Assembly (NCBI GenBank): GCA_040757115.1
Contig: JBFLYA010000201.1
Location: forward strand, 1 to 6,795
DNA: 6,795 bases
Source: a bacterium
GTDB taxonomy: Bacteria > UBA9089 > CG2-30-40-21 > SBAY01
Direction: 5' to 3'
The notes below the pieces were generated by a model. It searched no databases. It saw only the letters and a list, made by a program, of their open reading frames with translations, and was not told the DNA's origin. A program made the translations under genes and the position numbers. Positions 1 through 6,407 of the stretch are shown in pieces; the first letter of the stretch is position 1, and each line of letters starts with the position of its first letter.

Positions 1-125
1 AATCTTTATATCCGGGGGTGGGTCAATTCTCATTGCCAAATTTGTTCATTTTTGATCTGATTTTTTTACATGGGTGGGTCAATTTCCATTGCCAAAAGTG
101 GGTCAATTTTGGTTTGCCATTAACA
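1..125. mobile_element. Terminal end of an IS21-family-like insertion sequence
   Basis: Three near-identical 23-bp direct repeats, each beginning GTGGGTCAATT and ending TTGCCA plus A or T, lie at 18-40, 74-96 and 98-120. The block ends in GCCATTAACA at 116-125, so the terminus read inward starts TGTTAATGGC. Multiple internal terminal repeats of about 20 bp and a TG...CA boundary are typical of IS21-family (istA/istB) elements. The boundary at 125 is supported because recognisable transposase coding of another family resumes at 126. The istA and istB genes would lie to the left of the window. The family call is by pattern only; no coding part is visible, and the target duplication cannot be checked because the other end is absent. 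Confidence 0.6.
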
Positions 126-527
126 ACTTATGAGAAGAATTTGAGTGCAGAGGAGATAATCGAATCTTATAAAGACCTACAAGATGTAGAGAGAGCATTT
201 CGGAGTTTAAAGGCACCATTAGAAGTTCGACCTTTTTATCACCATAAAGAGGAAAGAGTGAAAGCTCATGTGTTTATCTGTGTTTTGGCTTATATCGTGC
301 AAAAAGTAGTAGAGAAGATGTTACGGGAGGGAGGTATTAATGTAACAGGCGAAAGGGTTTTTAGTCTGTTTAAACAGATGGGAATAGGTGTTATGAAGGT
401 AGGAGGAGAATCTTATGCTTATACAAGTGAACCTACTTATATGCAAAATAGGATTTTGAAAACCCTCAAGATAAAATCTCCATCACGGATAATTATGGAA
501 GAGAAAAACAGAAAGAGCCACATGTAG
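126..527 (+). pseudogene. IS1634-type DDE transposase, C-terminal remnant
   Basis: This reading frame keeps about 133 residues of the C-terminal end of an IS4-superfamily transposase, most like the IS1634 family. The motif YKDLQDVERAFRSLK shows the Y-x6-E-x6-K spacing of the YREK signature. Its Glu, coded at 189-191, would be the third acidic residue of the DDE catalytic triad. The following RPFYHHKEERVKAHVFICVLAY is the usual family continuation, a segment with a His/Arg-rich turn and then a hydrophobic helix. Family members are usually around 500 residues, so both catalytic Asp residues and the whole N-terminal part are missing. The open frame extends upstream to a GTG at 18, but those 36 residues are translated IS terminal repeats and are not part of the transposase. 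The break at 125/126 is best read as insertion of the neighbouring IS into this gene. It should be inactive. Confidence 0.75.
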
Positions 528-715
528 TGACAATCTTAAAAATTAAGTGTAGTAATATCAATATGTTACAAATTTTGCTGTTGAATGTGAGTCGTAACTA
601 TTTACTCAAGTGAAGTGTAACAAAGGAAAAAGGGGAAATAAGAAAAATGGGAAAGGGTGAAATATTTGGGTTATGGTTAAGAAACCAGTAGAGAAATTGG
701 GTTGAGAAGTTAGTG

Positions 716-742
716 AAGGGAAAGACCAATTTCCTTTCCCTT
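716..742 (-). terminator. Hairpin downstream of lpxA, possible terminator
   Basis: A 9-bp perfect inverted repeat has arms AAGGGAAAG (716-724) and CTTTCCCTT (734-742) with a 9-nt loop. It starts 19 bp beyond the lpxA stop codon and lies between convergent transcription units: lpxA on the minus strand and the transposase remnant on the plus strand. No clear T-run follows on either strand, so intrinsic termination is only suggested. The rest of 528-760 is A/G-rich DNA in which I see no gene. The missing far end of the IS1634-type element should lie in it, but I could not fix that boundary. Confidence 0.4.
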
Positions 743-760
743 ATTTACACCTTCAGATGG

Positions 761-1540
761 CTAAAGTGTTACACCATGGCAAATACCCCGTTTAGAGTTT
801 TTAATAAAGTCTATCAGATAATTAATTTCAGGAGAGGGGGGTAATTCTTGCTCTATTTTTTTTAGAGCTTGAGAAGTATTAAGTTTAGAGCGATAAAGGA
901 TTTTGTAAGCAGATTTGAGGTTATTGCGGATTTCTTGTGAAAAACCTGCTCTTCGTAGCCCGACAGAATTTATCCCATGAATGACTAATGGATTACCATC
1001 AGCTAAGATATAAGGCGGGACATCTTGAGTTACCTGCGATAATCCACCAATCATAGCATAGCTACCGATTCTACAAAATTGATGAATTCCGACTAATCCT
1101 GAGATGACCGCTTTATCTTCAACCTTCACATGGCCAGCTAAGAGGGCACCATTAGTTATAATTACGCCTGAGCCTATTTCACAATTATGAGCGATATGGC
1201 TATTAGCCATCAGATAATTGTCATTGCCAATAACTGTTTTTTCTTTTTCCTTCCATCCGCGATGAATAGTAACATACTCTCTAATAATATTATTATCTCC
1301 AATGATACAATACGATTCCTTGATTTCATAATTTTTGATTTGAGGTTCATGACCAATAACACAGCCCATGTGGATGGTGCAGTTTTTGCCAATCGTGGTC
1401 CAGCCGTTTATAATAACATTAGCCCCGATTTTAGTCCCTTGCCTGATAGTCGCATTTTCTTCAATGATACTAAAAGGACCAATTTCTACATCATCTTCTA
1501 ATTTTGCCTTTGGATGGATAATTGCCGTTGGATGAATCAT
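761..1540 (-). CDS. lpxA: Acyl-ACP--UDP-N-acetylglucosamine O-acyltransferase (LpxA)
   Basis: LpxA performs the first step of lipid A synthesis in the cytoplasm, moving a 3-hydroxyacyl chain from ACP to the 3-position of UDP-GlcNAc. The protein has 259 residues, against 262 in E. coli. Residues 1 to about 185 are a left-handed beta-helix of hexapeptide repeats, seen as recurring [IV]G-x4 units (DVEIGP, TKIGAN, TTIGKN, CRIGSY). A helical C-terminal domain follows (RRAGFSQEIRNNLKSAYKILY). In SHIAHNC, His118 matches the catalytic His125 of E. coli and His115 matches His122. GHV (His137) and IHQF (His153, Gln154) are also in place. Gly166 falls at the 'hydrocarbon ruler' position (E. coli Gly173), which in known enzymes goes with long, about C14, chains; this is an inference. 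The ATG overlaps the fabZ stop as ATGA, and AAAAGGAG lies 5 nt upstream inside fabZ, so translation is probably coupled. lpxC and lpxD are not in the window. Confidence 0.96.
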   Translation of the reverse strand: MIHPTAIIHPKAKLEDDVEIGPFSIIEENATIRQGTKIGANVIINGWTTIGKNCTIHMGCVIGHEPQIKNYEIKESYCIIGDNNIIREYVTIHRGWKEKEKTVIGNDNYLMANSHIAHNCEIGSGVIITNGALLAGHVKVEDKAVISGLVGIHQFCRIGSYAMIGGLSQVTQDVPPYILADGNPLVIHGINSVGLRRAGFSQEIRNNLKSAYKILYRSKLNTSQALKKIEQELPPSPEINYLIDFIKNSKRGICHGVTL

Positions 1541-1974
1541 CTCGACTCCTTTTCAGATACAGCAAACATTAATGTTGCCTCAGCGGCTAATTTATTCTCT
1601 ACATAAGCTTTTCCTTCCATAACCCCAACTTTTTGTCGAATTTTAATTGGAACTACTTCAAACCGCAATTGGTCTCCCGGGATAACTGTTTTACGGAATC
1701 TTGCATGGTCAATTCCTGTAAAATAAACAATCTTACCCGCATGTTCAGGTTCAGAGAGCATAAGAACACCTGCAACCTGTGCCATTGCCTCAAGGATAAG
1801 TACTCCGGGTATAACCGGATGTCCTGGAAAATGTCCCTGAAAGAAAGATTCATTACAGGTAACATTTTTTATTCCCACTATTCTTTTGCCCCTTTCCATC
1901 TCAATAATACGGTCGATTAACAGAAATGGATATCGATGTGGCAAAATTTCTTGAATCTGTGTTATATCTAACAT
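1537..1974 (-). CDS. fabZ: 3-hydroxyacyl-[acyl-carrier-protein] dehydratase (FabZ)
   Basis: FabZ dehydrates 3-hydroxyacyl-ACP to trans-2-enoyl-ACP in type II fatty acid synthesis, in the cytoplasm. It competes with LpxA for the same 3-hydroxyacyl-ACP, which explains their common pairing. The 145-residue hot-dog-fold protein is of normal length. It starts with the family opening ILPHRYPFLLIDRI (10-23) and has FFQGHFPGHPVIPGVLILEAMAQ at 44-66. There His48 and Glu62 are the catalytic pair, spaced as His49 and Glu63 of the Pseudomonas enzyme. A good Shine-Dalgarno, AAGGAGAG, stands 4 nt before the ATG. Only 24 bp separate the start codon from the end of repeat element A, so the native ribosome site survived the insertion but everything upstream of it is now element sequence. 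Expression needs read-through from hslU or a promoter inside the element. The 3' end overlaps lpxA by 4 bp. Confidence 0.97.
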   Translation of the reverse strand: MLDITQIQEILPHRYPFLLIDRIIEMERGKRIVGIKNVTCNESFFQGHFPGHPVIPGVLILEAMAQVAGVLMLSEPEHAGKIVYFTGIDHARFRKTVIPGDQLRFEVVPIKIRQKVGVMEGKAYVENKLAAEATLMFAVSEKESR

Positions 1975-1990
1975 CTTTCTCTCCTTTTTT

Positions 1991-2013
1991 TACTAACTTA
2001 GAGTTCTGCAAAA
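1991..2013. repeat. Target duplication and terminal inverted repeat, fabZ side of element A
   Basis: TACTAACT (1991-1998) is the 8-bp target duplication. TAGAGTTCTGCAAAA (1999-2013) is the terminal inverted repeat, with A at 2002 where the other end has G. The duplication could also be scored as 9 bp (TACTAACTT), because T at 1999 is matched at 2460. Confidence 0.85.
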
Positions 2014-2093
2014 CTAAGAAACTGTAGTTTTTAAGCGGGTATTTAAAACCTCTATTTTTATCAATTTCCTCCAAAGAGCAAAATGCAAAACTC

Positions 2094-2240
2094 GTTTATA
2101 GTTTATAGTTTATAGTGTATAGTGTATAGTTTATAGTTTATGGTTTATAGTCTATAGTCCTTCAACTATCAACTATCTACTATCAACTATAAACTATCTA
2201 CTATAAACTATCAACTATCAACTATCTACTATCAACTATC
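2094..2240. repeat. Opposed heptad arrays forming a long imperfect hairpin (element A)
   Basis: Nine 7-bp units of consensus GTTTATA (variants GTGTATA, GTTTATG, GTCTATA) run from 2094 to 2156. After a short turn around GTCCTT, eleven units of consensus CAACTAT (variants CTACTAT, AAACTAT) run from 2163 to 2239. TATAGTT in the first arm is complementary to AACTATA in the second, and most units pair at 5 to 7 of 7 positions. The region can therefore fold into one hairpin with about 60 bp per arm. There is no spacer sequence as in a CRISPR and no coding potential: frames through it give only low-complexity Tyr/Ser/Ile/Asn peptides. Confidence 0.9.
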
Positions 2241-2377
2241 TTTGCCAAAGTTCAGTAAAATTATCTCTTTCCTTTCAGCGTTAAAATACTTGAAGCAAAG
2301 ATATTACCAAATTCCTCCAACTCTTTGAGAAATCATGCTACTTCCTTTTTGAAATTTGATTTGTAATTTTGCATTTT

Positions 2378-2412
2378 GATATTTAATATTTGATATTTAA
2401 TATTTGATATTT
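2378..2412. repeat. AAATATY heptad array (element A), five units
   Basis: On the minus strand this is AAATATC and AAATATT alternating for five 7-bp units. Degenerate units follow (AAAATGC and then AAA-led words). Copy B has six units, so the array differs by exactly one heptad. Confidence 0.85.
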
Positions 2413-2436
2413 AATTGTTGTCTCCCCCAAATCCTA

Positions 2437-2459
2437 TTTTGCAGAACCCTATACTAACT
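2437..2459. repeat. Terminal inverted repeat and target duplication, hslU side of element A
   Basis: TTTTGCAGAACCCTA (2437-2451) is the complement of TAGGGTTCTGCAAAA. It is followed at once by the second TACTAACT (2452-2459). Only one base separates the duplication from the last base of the hslU stop codon, so the insertion just missed hslU. Confidence 0.85.
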
Positions 2460-2460
2460 T

Positions 2461-3852
2461 TTAAAGTATATACCTGCTTAAATCCTCATCCTTAACAATA
2501 TCTTCTAATTTTTTGCGGACATACTCACGGTCGATAATAATCTCTTTAGTAGAGATTTCTGGTGCCTCAAAGGAAATATCTTCAACTACCTTTTCAATAA
2601 TCGTATGTAATCTTCTTGCCCCGATATTTTCGGTTCGTTCATTTATAGCATAGGCCATAGAAGCCATTTCGTCTATGGCATCTTCTGTGAATTTTATTTT
2701 TATTTCCTCTGTTTCTAATAAGGCAACATACTGTTTAATCAAGGCATTTTGAGGTTGAGTCAGGATTTGTTTAAATTGTTCTTCGGTTAATGTGTTTAAC
2801 TCAACTCGAATTGGAAATCTACCTTGCAACTCAGGGATTAAATCAGACGGTTTGGAATTGTGAAAAGTTCCGGCGGCAATAAAGAGAATATGTTGAGTTC
2901 GCACAGGTCCATAGCGGGTATTGACCGTAGAACCTTCAACAATAGGCAATAAATCTCGTTGAACCCCTTCTCGTGAGACATCAGGTCCTCCTCCTGGCGT
3001 TCCACTACCGGCGATTTTATCTAATTCATCTAAAAATATTATCCCTTGATTTTCTACGCGGGAAATAGCCTCTTTAGTTACCTTTTCCATATCGATTATT
3101 TTTTGAGATTCTTCTTGAGCTAATATTCTTCGGGCTTCAGCAACCGTTACCTTTCGCTTTTTAATCTTTGATGGTAGAACGGTACTCAAGGCATCCGTTA
3201 GTCCCATATCTATTCCTTCTATGCCACTGCCGGCAAAAACCTCTATCATTGGTAGCACTGTTTCTTTTACCTCAATCTCTATCATTCTATTTTCCAGAAC
3301 ACCCTGACGGAGTTGCTCTCGCAATTTTTCACGGGTAGCGGCAAATCTCTCTTTGGTATTAACCTCTTCTGTCTCAGGTTCTATTTCCATAAATGGAATA
3401 AACGGTGTGGCAAGTTTCTTTCTGCCTCTACCTCTTGGAACAGGAAGAAGAAGATCCAGTATCCTTTCTTCCGCTAACTCATCCGCCTTCCCCTTAACCG
3501 ACTCAATTGCCTCAGACTTGACCATATTAAGCGTCAGATTAGTCAGGTCTCTAACCATAGATTCCACATCTCGACCCACATAGCCAACCTCAGTGAATTT
3601 AGTCGCTTCTACCTTCAAGAAAGGCACTTTAGCTAAGTGAGCCAGCCGTCTGGCAATCTCTGTTTTACCGATACCCGTAGAACCTATCATAATGATATTT
3701 TTAGGTGCGACTTCATCTCGTAGTTCATCTGGTAGCCGTTGTCTGCGATAGCGATTTCGTAAGGCAATAGCTACAGATTTTTTAGCATCGTTTTGACCAA
3801 TGATGTATTTGTCTAACTCTGCAACTATCTTTCTTGGAGTTAATTCATCCAT
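2461..3852 (-). CDS. hslU: HslU, ATPase subunit of the HslUV protease
   Basis: HslU is the AAA+ unfoldase that feeds substrates to the HslV peptidase in the cytoplasm. This 463-residue protein is slightly longer than the E. coli one (443). Visible in order are the N-terminal [16 protein letters not shown] (5-20), Walker A GSTGIGKT (57-64; Ser replaces the usual Pro), the pore loop GYVG (90-93), an intermediate domain at about 110-240, Walker B FLDE (273-276), the arginine finger in GRFPIR (Arg345), sensor 2 GARRL (411-415, Arg414), and the C-terminal DLSRYIL tail that docks into HslV. All key residues are present. The TAA of ribBA is directly followed by this ATG, and the Shine-Dalgarno AAGGAGGGA lies inside the last ribBA codons, so the two are translationally coupled. 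hslV usually lies next to hslU but neither neighbour here is hslV. The DLSRYIL tail suggests an HslV partner is encoded elsewhere. Confidence 0.97.
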   Translation of the reverse strand: MDELTPRKIVAELDKYIIGQNDAKKSVAIALRNRYRRQRLPDELRDEVAPKNIIMIGSTGIGKTEIARRLAHLAKVPFLKVEATKFTEVGYVGRDVESMVRDLTNLTLNMVKSEAIESVKGKADELAEERILDLLLPVPRGRGRKKLATPFIPFMEIEPETEEVNTKERFAATREKLREQLRQGVLENRMIEIEVKETVLPMIEVFAGSGIEGIDMGLTDALSTVLPSKIKKRKVTVAEARRILAQEESQKIIDMEKVTKEAISRVENQGIIFLDELDKIAGSGTPGGGPDVSREGVQRDLLPIVEGSTVNTRYGPVRTQHILFIAAGTFHNSKPSDLIPELQGRFPIRVELNTLTEEQFKQILTQPQNALIKQYVALLETEEIKIKFTEDAIDEMASMAYAINERTENIGARRLHTIIEKVVEDISFEAPEISTKEIIIDREYVRKKLEDIVKDEDLSRYIL

Positions 3853-5112
3853 TTATCTTCCCTCCTTGTTCATCTTCTTTTTTTGTCGTAGAGTCTCACT
3901 ATTAGACCTATCTGACATATTCAACAGATGTCCTAATTTTTCCTTTTTTGTTTTCAGGTAGTCAACATTAAAAGGAGTTGGTAATATTTCTATTGGAACT
4001 CTTTCCACGACCTGTAATCCATAACCTTCTATTCCAACAATTTTGCGCGGGTTATTGGTTAATAATCTAATGGTGGATAGACCCAATTCCACCAGTATTT
4101 GAGCACCAATTCCATAATCACGCAAATCTCCAGGAAAACCCAATTCTTCATTTGCCTCAACCGTATCCAGTCCTTTATCCTGTAATTCGTAAGCCTTTAT
4201 CTTATTCAGCAGTCCAATCCCTCTACCTTCCTGGCACATATAAAGTAAAACACCTTTTCCCTCTTTTTCAATCATTTTTAGGGCATAGTCAAATTGTGAG
4301 CCGCAGTCACATCGTGTTGATTTAAAGACATCACCGGTTAAACATTGGGAATGAACACGGACTAAAACATTTTTAGCCCCGGATACATCTCCTTTTATTA
4401 AGGCGACATGAATATGTTTATCTAAGAGAGATTCATAGCCGCACATTCTAAATTGACCATAAGCCGTTGGCAGGAATGCATCGGCTACCTTTTCAATCAA
4501 TTTTTCCGAGCGTCTTCGATAATGAATAAGGTCAGCGATGGTAATAATTTTCAGGTGATGCAAAGCGGCGAATTTTATTAAAGATGGGAGTCGAGCCATA
4601 TATCCGTCATCATCCATTATCTCACAAATTACCCCTGCGGGATAACAACCCGCTAATTTGGCTAAATCTACCGCCGCCTCTGTATGGCCGGCTCTTCTCA
4701 AAACACCACCTTCTACAGCCCGTAATGGAAAGATATGGCCAGGTCGTCTGAGGTCACCAGGTTTAGAATCAGGATTTAAGACAGTCTTTATTGTCTGTGC
4801 CCGGTCGTGGGCAGAAATGCCTGTTGTTGTTCCATCCTTAGCATCAATAGAAACTGTAAATGCGGTTTCTAAAATATCTGTTGGTTCTTTGACCATCGGA
4901 TGGATATCTAACTCATCTAATCTCGAACCAATAACAGGCAGACAAATTAATCCTCGCCCATATTTAGCCATAAAATTTATATGTTCTGGGGTAACATATT
5001 CTGCCAGACAAACCAAATCCCCTTCATTTTCCCTATCTTCATCATCAACAACAATAATTAATTTGCCTTGTTTCAGGTCTTCAATAGCCTCTTTAATTTT
5101 ATTAAACTTCAT
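3853..5112 (-). CDS. ribBA: Bifunctional 3,4-dihydroxy-2-butanone-4-phosphate synthase / GTP cyclohydrolase II (RibBA)
   Basis: RibBA makes both riboflavin precursors: DHBP from ribulose 5-phosphate (N-terminal half) and the pyrimidine precursor from GTP (C-terminal half). The 419 residues fit the fused family. The DHBP synthase half, about 1-200, has the acidic catalytic loop [11 protein letters not shown] (23-33), [13 protein letters not shown] (93-105), RPGHIFPL (123-130) and HTEA (143-146). The GTP cyclohydrolase II half, about 205-400, has the zinc ligands Cys256, Cys267 and Cys269 in HSQCLTGD...RCDCGSQ, then QEGRGIGL (293-300) and [12 protein letters not shown] basic tail of about 20 residues follows the domain. 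Both halves look active. It is the first gene of the minus-strand run, and its stop codon abuts the hslU start. The ATG at 5112 has no good Shine-Dalgarno (GGGTATGTATAG precedes it), unlike the other genes here. I see no FMN riboswitch upstream. Confidence 0.96.
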   Translation of the reverse strand: MKFNKIKEAIEDLKQGKLIIVVDDEDRENEGDLVCLAEYVTPEHINFMAKYGRGLICLPVIGSRLDELDIHPMVKEPTDILETAFTVSIDAKDGTTTGISAHDRAQTIKTVLNPDSKPGDLRRPGHIFPLRAVEGGVLRRAGHTEAAVDLAKLAGCYPAGVICEIMDDDGYMARLPSLIKFAALHHLKIITIADLIHYRRRSEKLIEKVADAFLPTAYGQFRMCGYESLLDKHIHVALIKGDVSGAKNVLVRVHSQCLTGDVFKSTRCDCGSQFDYALKMIEKEGKGVLLYMCQEGRGIGLLNKIKAYELQDKGLDTVEANEELGFPGDLRDYGIGAQILVELGLSTIRLLTNNPRKIVGIEGYGLQVVERVPIEILPTPFNVDYLKTKKEKLGHLLNMSDRSNSETLRQKKKMNKEGR

Positions 5113-5189
5113 CTATACATACCCACAATCAGCAGGTTTGCAAAATTTTTCCATAGAGAATTTAATGGATTCAGGGGTCAAATAAAAAA

Positions 5190-5424
5190 GTAACTGTTCA
5201 CCGCAGAGACACAGAGACGCAGAGAAAAAAATTAAAATCTATTCACCAGAAACAGAAATTTCCTTTTTTTTGTGCATTTCGGGTCTTTCGTTATTTATTA
5301 ATCTTTTAATACTTACTTTTGACTAACTGTTTTTTAAGCCTTTTTAAACACCGAAAAACGCGAAAAGCACGAAAAAAAGATATTTTCCTCTCTGTTTCTC
5401 TGCGTCTGTGCGGTAAAGAATTAC
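5190..5424. repeat. Nested inverted repeat, possible second miniature element
   Basis: The outer arms start GTAACTGTTCACCGCAGAG (5190-5208) and, on the opposite strand, GTAATTCTTTACCGCACAG (complement of 5406-5424), matching at 15 of 19 positions. Both continue inward with degenerate GCAGAGA or ACAGAGA words (to about 5226 and from about 5386). Inside lies a second inverted pair: 5264-5291, T-rich with GTGCATTTCG and TTTCGTT, against 5349-5380, CACCGAAAAACGCGAAAAG followed by CACGAAAA. The centre (about 5292-5345) is AT-rich and unique. I recall GCAGAGACGCAGAG and CACGAAAAACGC word families as recurrent intergenic repeats in many uncultured bacterial genomes, but this is memory only. I saw no clear target duplication. 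The repeat fills most of the ribBA-larB gap (5113-5593); no gene is seen in that gap. Confidence 0.65.
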
Positions 5425-5490
5425 CTGAATGGTTACATAAAAAGATTGTTTTTCAACCGCTTAAACTTATCCCCTTTTGGATTGAAGTTC

Positions 5491-5518
5491 TTGCAAACCT
5501 GATTTATTTAAATATAAT
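5491..5518 (+). promoter_or_regulatory. Predicted sigma-70-type promoter for larB
   Basis: The -35 box TTGCAA (5491-5496, 4 of 6 consensus bases) is separated by 16 bp from a perfect -10 box TATAAT (5513-5518). Transcription would start near 5525, giving a leader of about 70 nt before the larB ATG. AT-rich intergenic DNA produces such boxes by chance, but the position and the full -10 match support it. Confidence 0.5.
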
Positions 5519-5540
5519 AATACCATAAAATAAGTTCGTT

Positions 5541-5561
5541 GTCAATTAAAAATTAGTTGAC
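5541..5561. promoter_or_regulatory. Dyad in the larB leader
   Basis: The arms GTCAATTAA (5541-5549) and TTAGTTGAC (5553-5561) surround an AAA loop. Eight of nine pairs are Watson-Crick and the ninth is a G-U wobble in RNA. It lies just downstream of the predicted larB transcription start. There is no T-run, so it is not an intrinsic terminator. It could be an operator or an mRNA stem; no regulator is identified. Confidence 0.4.
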
Positions 5562-5593
5562 GGCAGCTAAAATGTTTGATATACTTACAAATA

Positions 5594-6382
5594 ATGGAAA
5601 TAAATCTGCTCAGGCAATTATTAGAAGGGGTTAAGGAAGGAAGATTAACGATAGAAGAGGCATTGCACAGATTAAAGTTTCTGCCATATCAAGGGTTAGA
5701 GGTTGATTCTGAGGTAGTTGCCCATATTGACCATCATCGAGCATTAAGAAGGGGATTTCCGGAGGTTATTTTTGGACAGGGTAAAAGAACCGTAGAGATA
5801 GTTGAGATAGTTAAATCAATGCTTAAACAAGGTAGTAATATTCTTATCACTAAAGCCTCTGAGAGGGTGTATCGTGCCGTTCATAAAATTGATATGCGGG
5901 CAGATTACAACAAACTTGCCTCAACCATAACCATAATTCAATCCCCAGTTACTCAAGATTTATCCTTACCATCTGTTTTAATTATTACTGCGGGCACATC
6001 TGATATACCTATTGCTGAGGAGTCTGCCGTCACAATAGAGATTATAGGGATAAAGACAGAAAAACTCTATGATGTTGGGGTAGCAGGAATTCATAGATTA
6101 TTAAATCAGAAAGAAAAACTTACTCGGGCAGGAATAATTATTGTTGTTGCAGGGATGGAAGGGGCATTAGCCAGTGTGGTGGGTGGATTAGTCGATGTGC
6201 CAATTATCGCCGTGCCAACAAGTGTCGGTTATGGAGCAAGCTTCAGGGGACTTGCGGCATTATTAACGATGTTAAATAGCTGTGCCCCAGGAATAGCCGT
6301 CGTAAATATTGATAATGGTTTTGGCGCTGGCTACTTCGCCGGCATGCTCATTAAAAAAATAAATGAAAAAAATTTAGTTTGA
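5594..6382 (+). CDS. larB: LarB, pyridinium-3,5-biscarboxylic acid mononucleotide synthase
   Basis: LarB starts synthesis of the nickel-pincer nucleotide cofactor of lactate racemase and related LarA enzymes. It carboxylates the pyridinium ring of nicotinic acid adenine dinucleotide and releases AMP. LarE and LarC complete the cofactor. The 262-residue protein has the family N-terminal region (LLEGVKEGRLTIEEAL, then DHHRALRRGFPEVIFGQGK at 46-64) and a PurE-like C-terminal domain: AGTSDIP (133-139), DVGVAGIHRLL (160-170), VVAGMEGALASVVGGL (184-199), VPTSVGYGASFRG (207-219) and NSCAPGIAVVNIDNGFGAG (228-246). Cys230 falls at the motif position of the Cys reported to bind substrate covalently in the Lactobacillus enzyme. 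The frame opens with TTG at 5576; I chose ATG at 5594 because MEINLLRQLL matches the usual start. Neither site has a clear Shine-Dalgarno. It diverges from ribBA. larC, larE and larA are not in the window. Confidence 0.93.
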   Translation: MEINLLRQLLEGVKEGRLTIEEALHRLKFLPYQGLEVDSEVVAHIDHHRALRRGFPEVIFGQGKRTVEIVEIVKSMLKQGSNILITKASERVYRAVHKIDMRADYNKLASTITIIQSPVTQDLSLPSVLIITAGTSDIPIAEESAVTIEIIGIKTEKLYDVGVAGIHRLLNQKEKLTRAGIIIVVAGMEGALASVVGGLVDVPIIAVPTSVGYGASFRGLAALLTMLNSCAPGIAVVNIDNGFGAGYFAGMLIKKINEKNLV

Positions 6383-6407
6383 CATTTAAAAGATAATATG
6401 TTATATT
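6379..6407 (+). promoter_or_regulatory. Near-consensus sigma-70-type promoter overlapping the larB stop codon
   Basis: TTGACA (6379-6384, 6 of 6) and TATATT (6402-6407, 5 of 6) are spaced by the optimal 17 bp. The -35 box contains the larB TGA stop (6380-6382). Transcription would begin near 6414 and run straight into repeat element B at 6424, toward a gene outside the window. The same stretch holds a perfect AT-only inverted repeat (ATAATAT 6393-6399, ATATTAT 6403-6409), too weak to be a convincing terminator. Confidence 0.5.

Larger units (their letters stand above)
1999..2451 (-). mobile_element. MITE-like non-autonomous element, copy A
   Basis: This is a 453-bp element with no transposase. 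Its ends are 15-bp inverted repeats, TAGAGTTCTGCAAAA at 1999-2013 and the complement of TAGGGTTCTGCAAAA at 2437-2451, with one mismatch. It is flanked directly by identical 8-bp copies of TACTAACT (1991-1998 and 2452-2459), as expected of a target site duplication. Removing the element and one duplicate leaves a 25-nt hslU-fabZ spacer ending in the fabZ ribosome site, a normal operon gap. Read on the minus strand the order is: inverted repeat, GGATTTGGGGGAGACAAC block, AAATATY heptads, about 125 bp of unique sequence, two opposed heptad arrays, about 80 bp of unique sequence, inverted repeat. Copy B starts at 6424. The strand given is an arbitrary choice that matches copy B's plus-strand order. 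The mobilising transposase is unknown. Confidence 0.85.

Noticed and set aside
18-125. GTG start at 18 as the true start of a transposase gene
   Set aside because: The encoded residues come from three terminal direct repeats of an IS and do not resemble any transposase N-terminal region.
1187-1920. Plus- and minus-strand open frames of 60 to 104 codons within lpxA and fabZ
   Set aside because: All lie in other frames of two strongly recognised genes and show no motif or start signal of their own.
2094-2240. Possible CRISPR array
   Set aside because: Units are 7 bp and contiguous, with no unique spacers and no cas genes nearby.
4658-5185. Plus-strand open frame of 175 codons antisense to ribBA
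   Set aside because: It lies opposite well-conserved ribBA codons, has no recognisable domain, and its composition follows from the ribBA reading frame.
5113-5330. Possible FMN riboswitch upstream of ribBA
   Set aside because: I could not find the conserved RFN core (AGGGGGUGCA-like) or its paired elements on the minus strand; the region is occupied by the nested repeat.
5319-5528. Plus-strand open frame of 69 codons in the ribBA-larB gap
   Set aside because: It runs through the inner and outer arms of the nested inverted repeat and the larB promoter; no ribosome site and no family resemblance.
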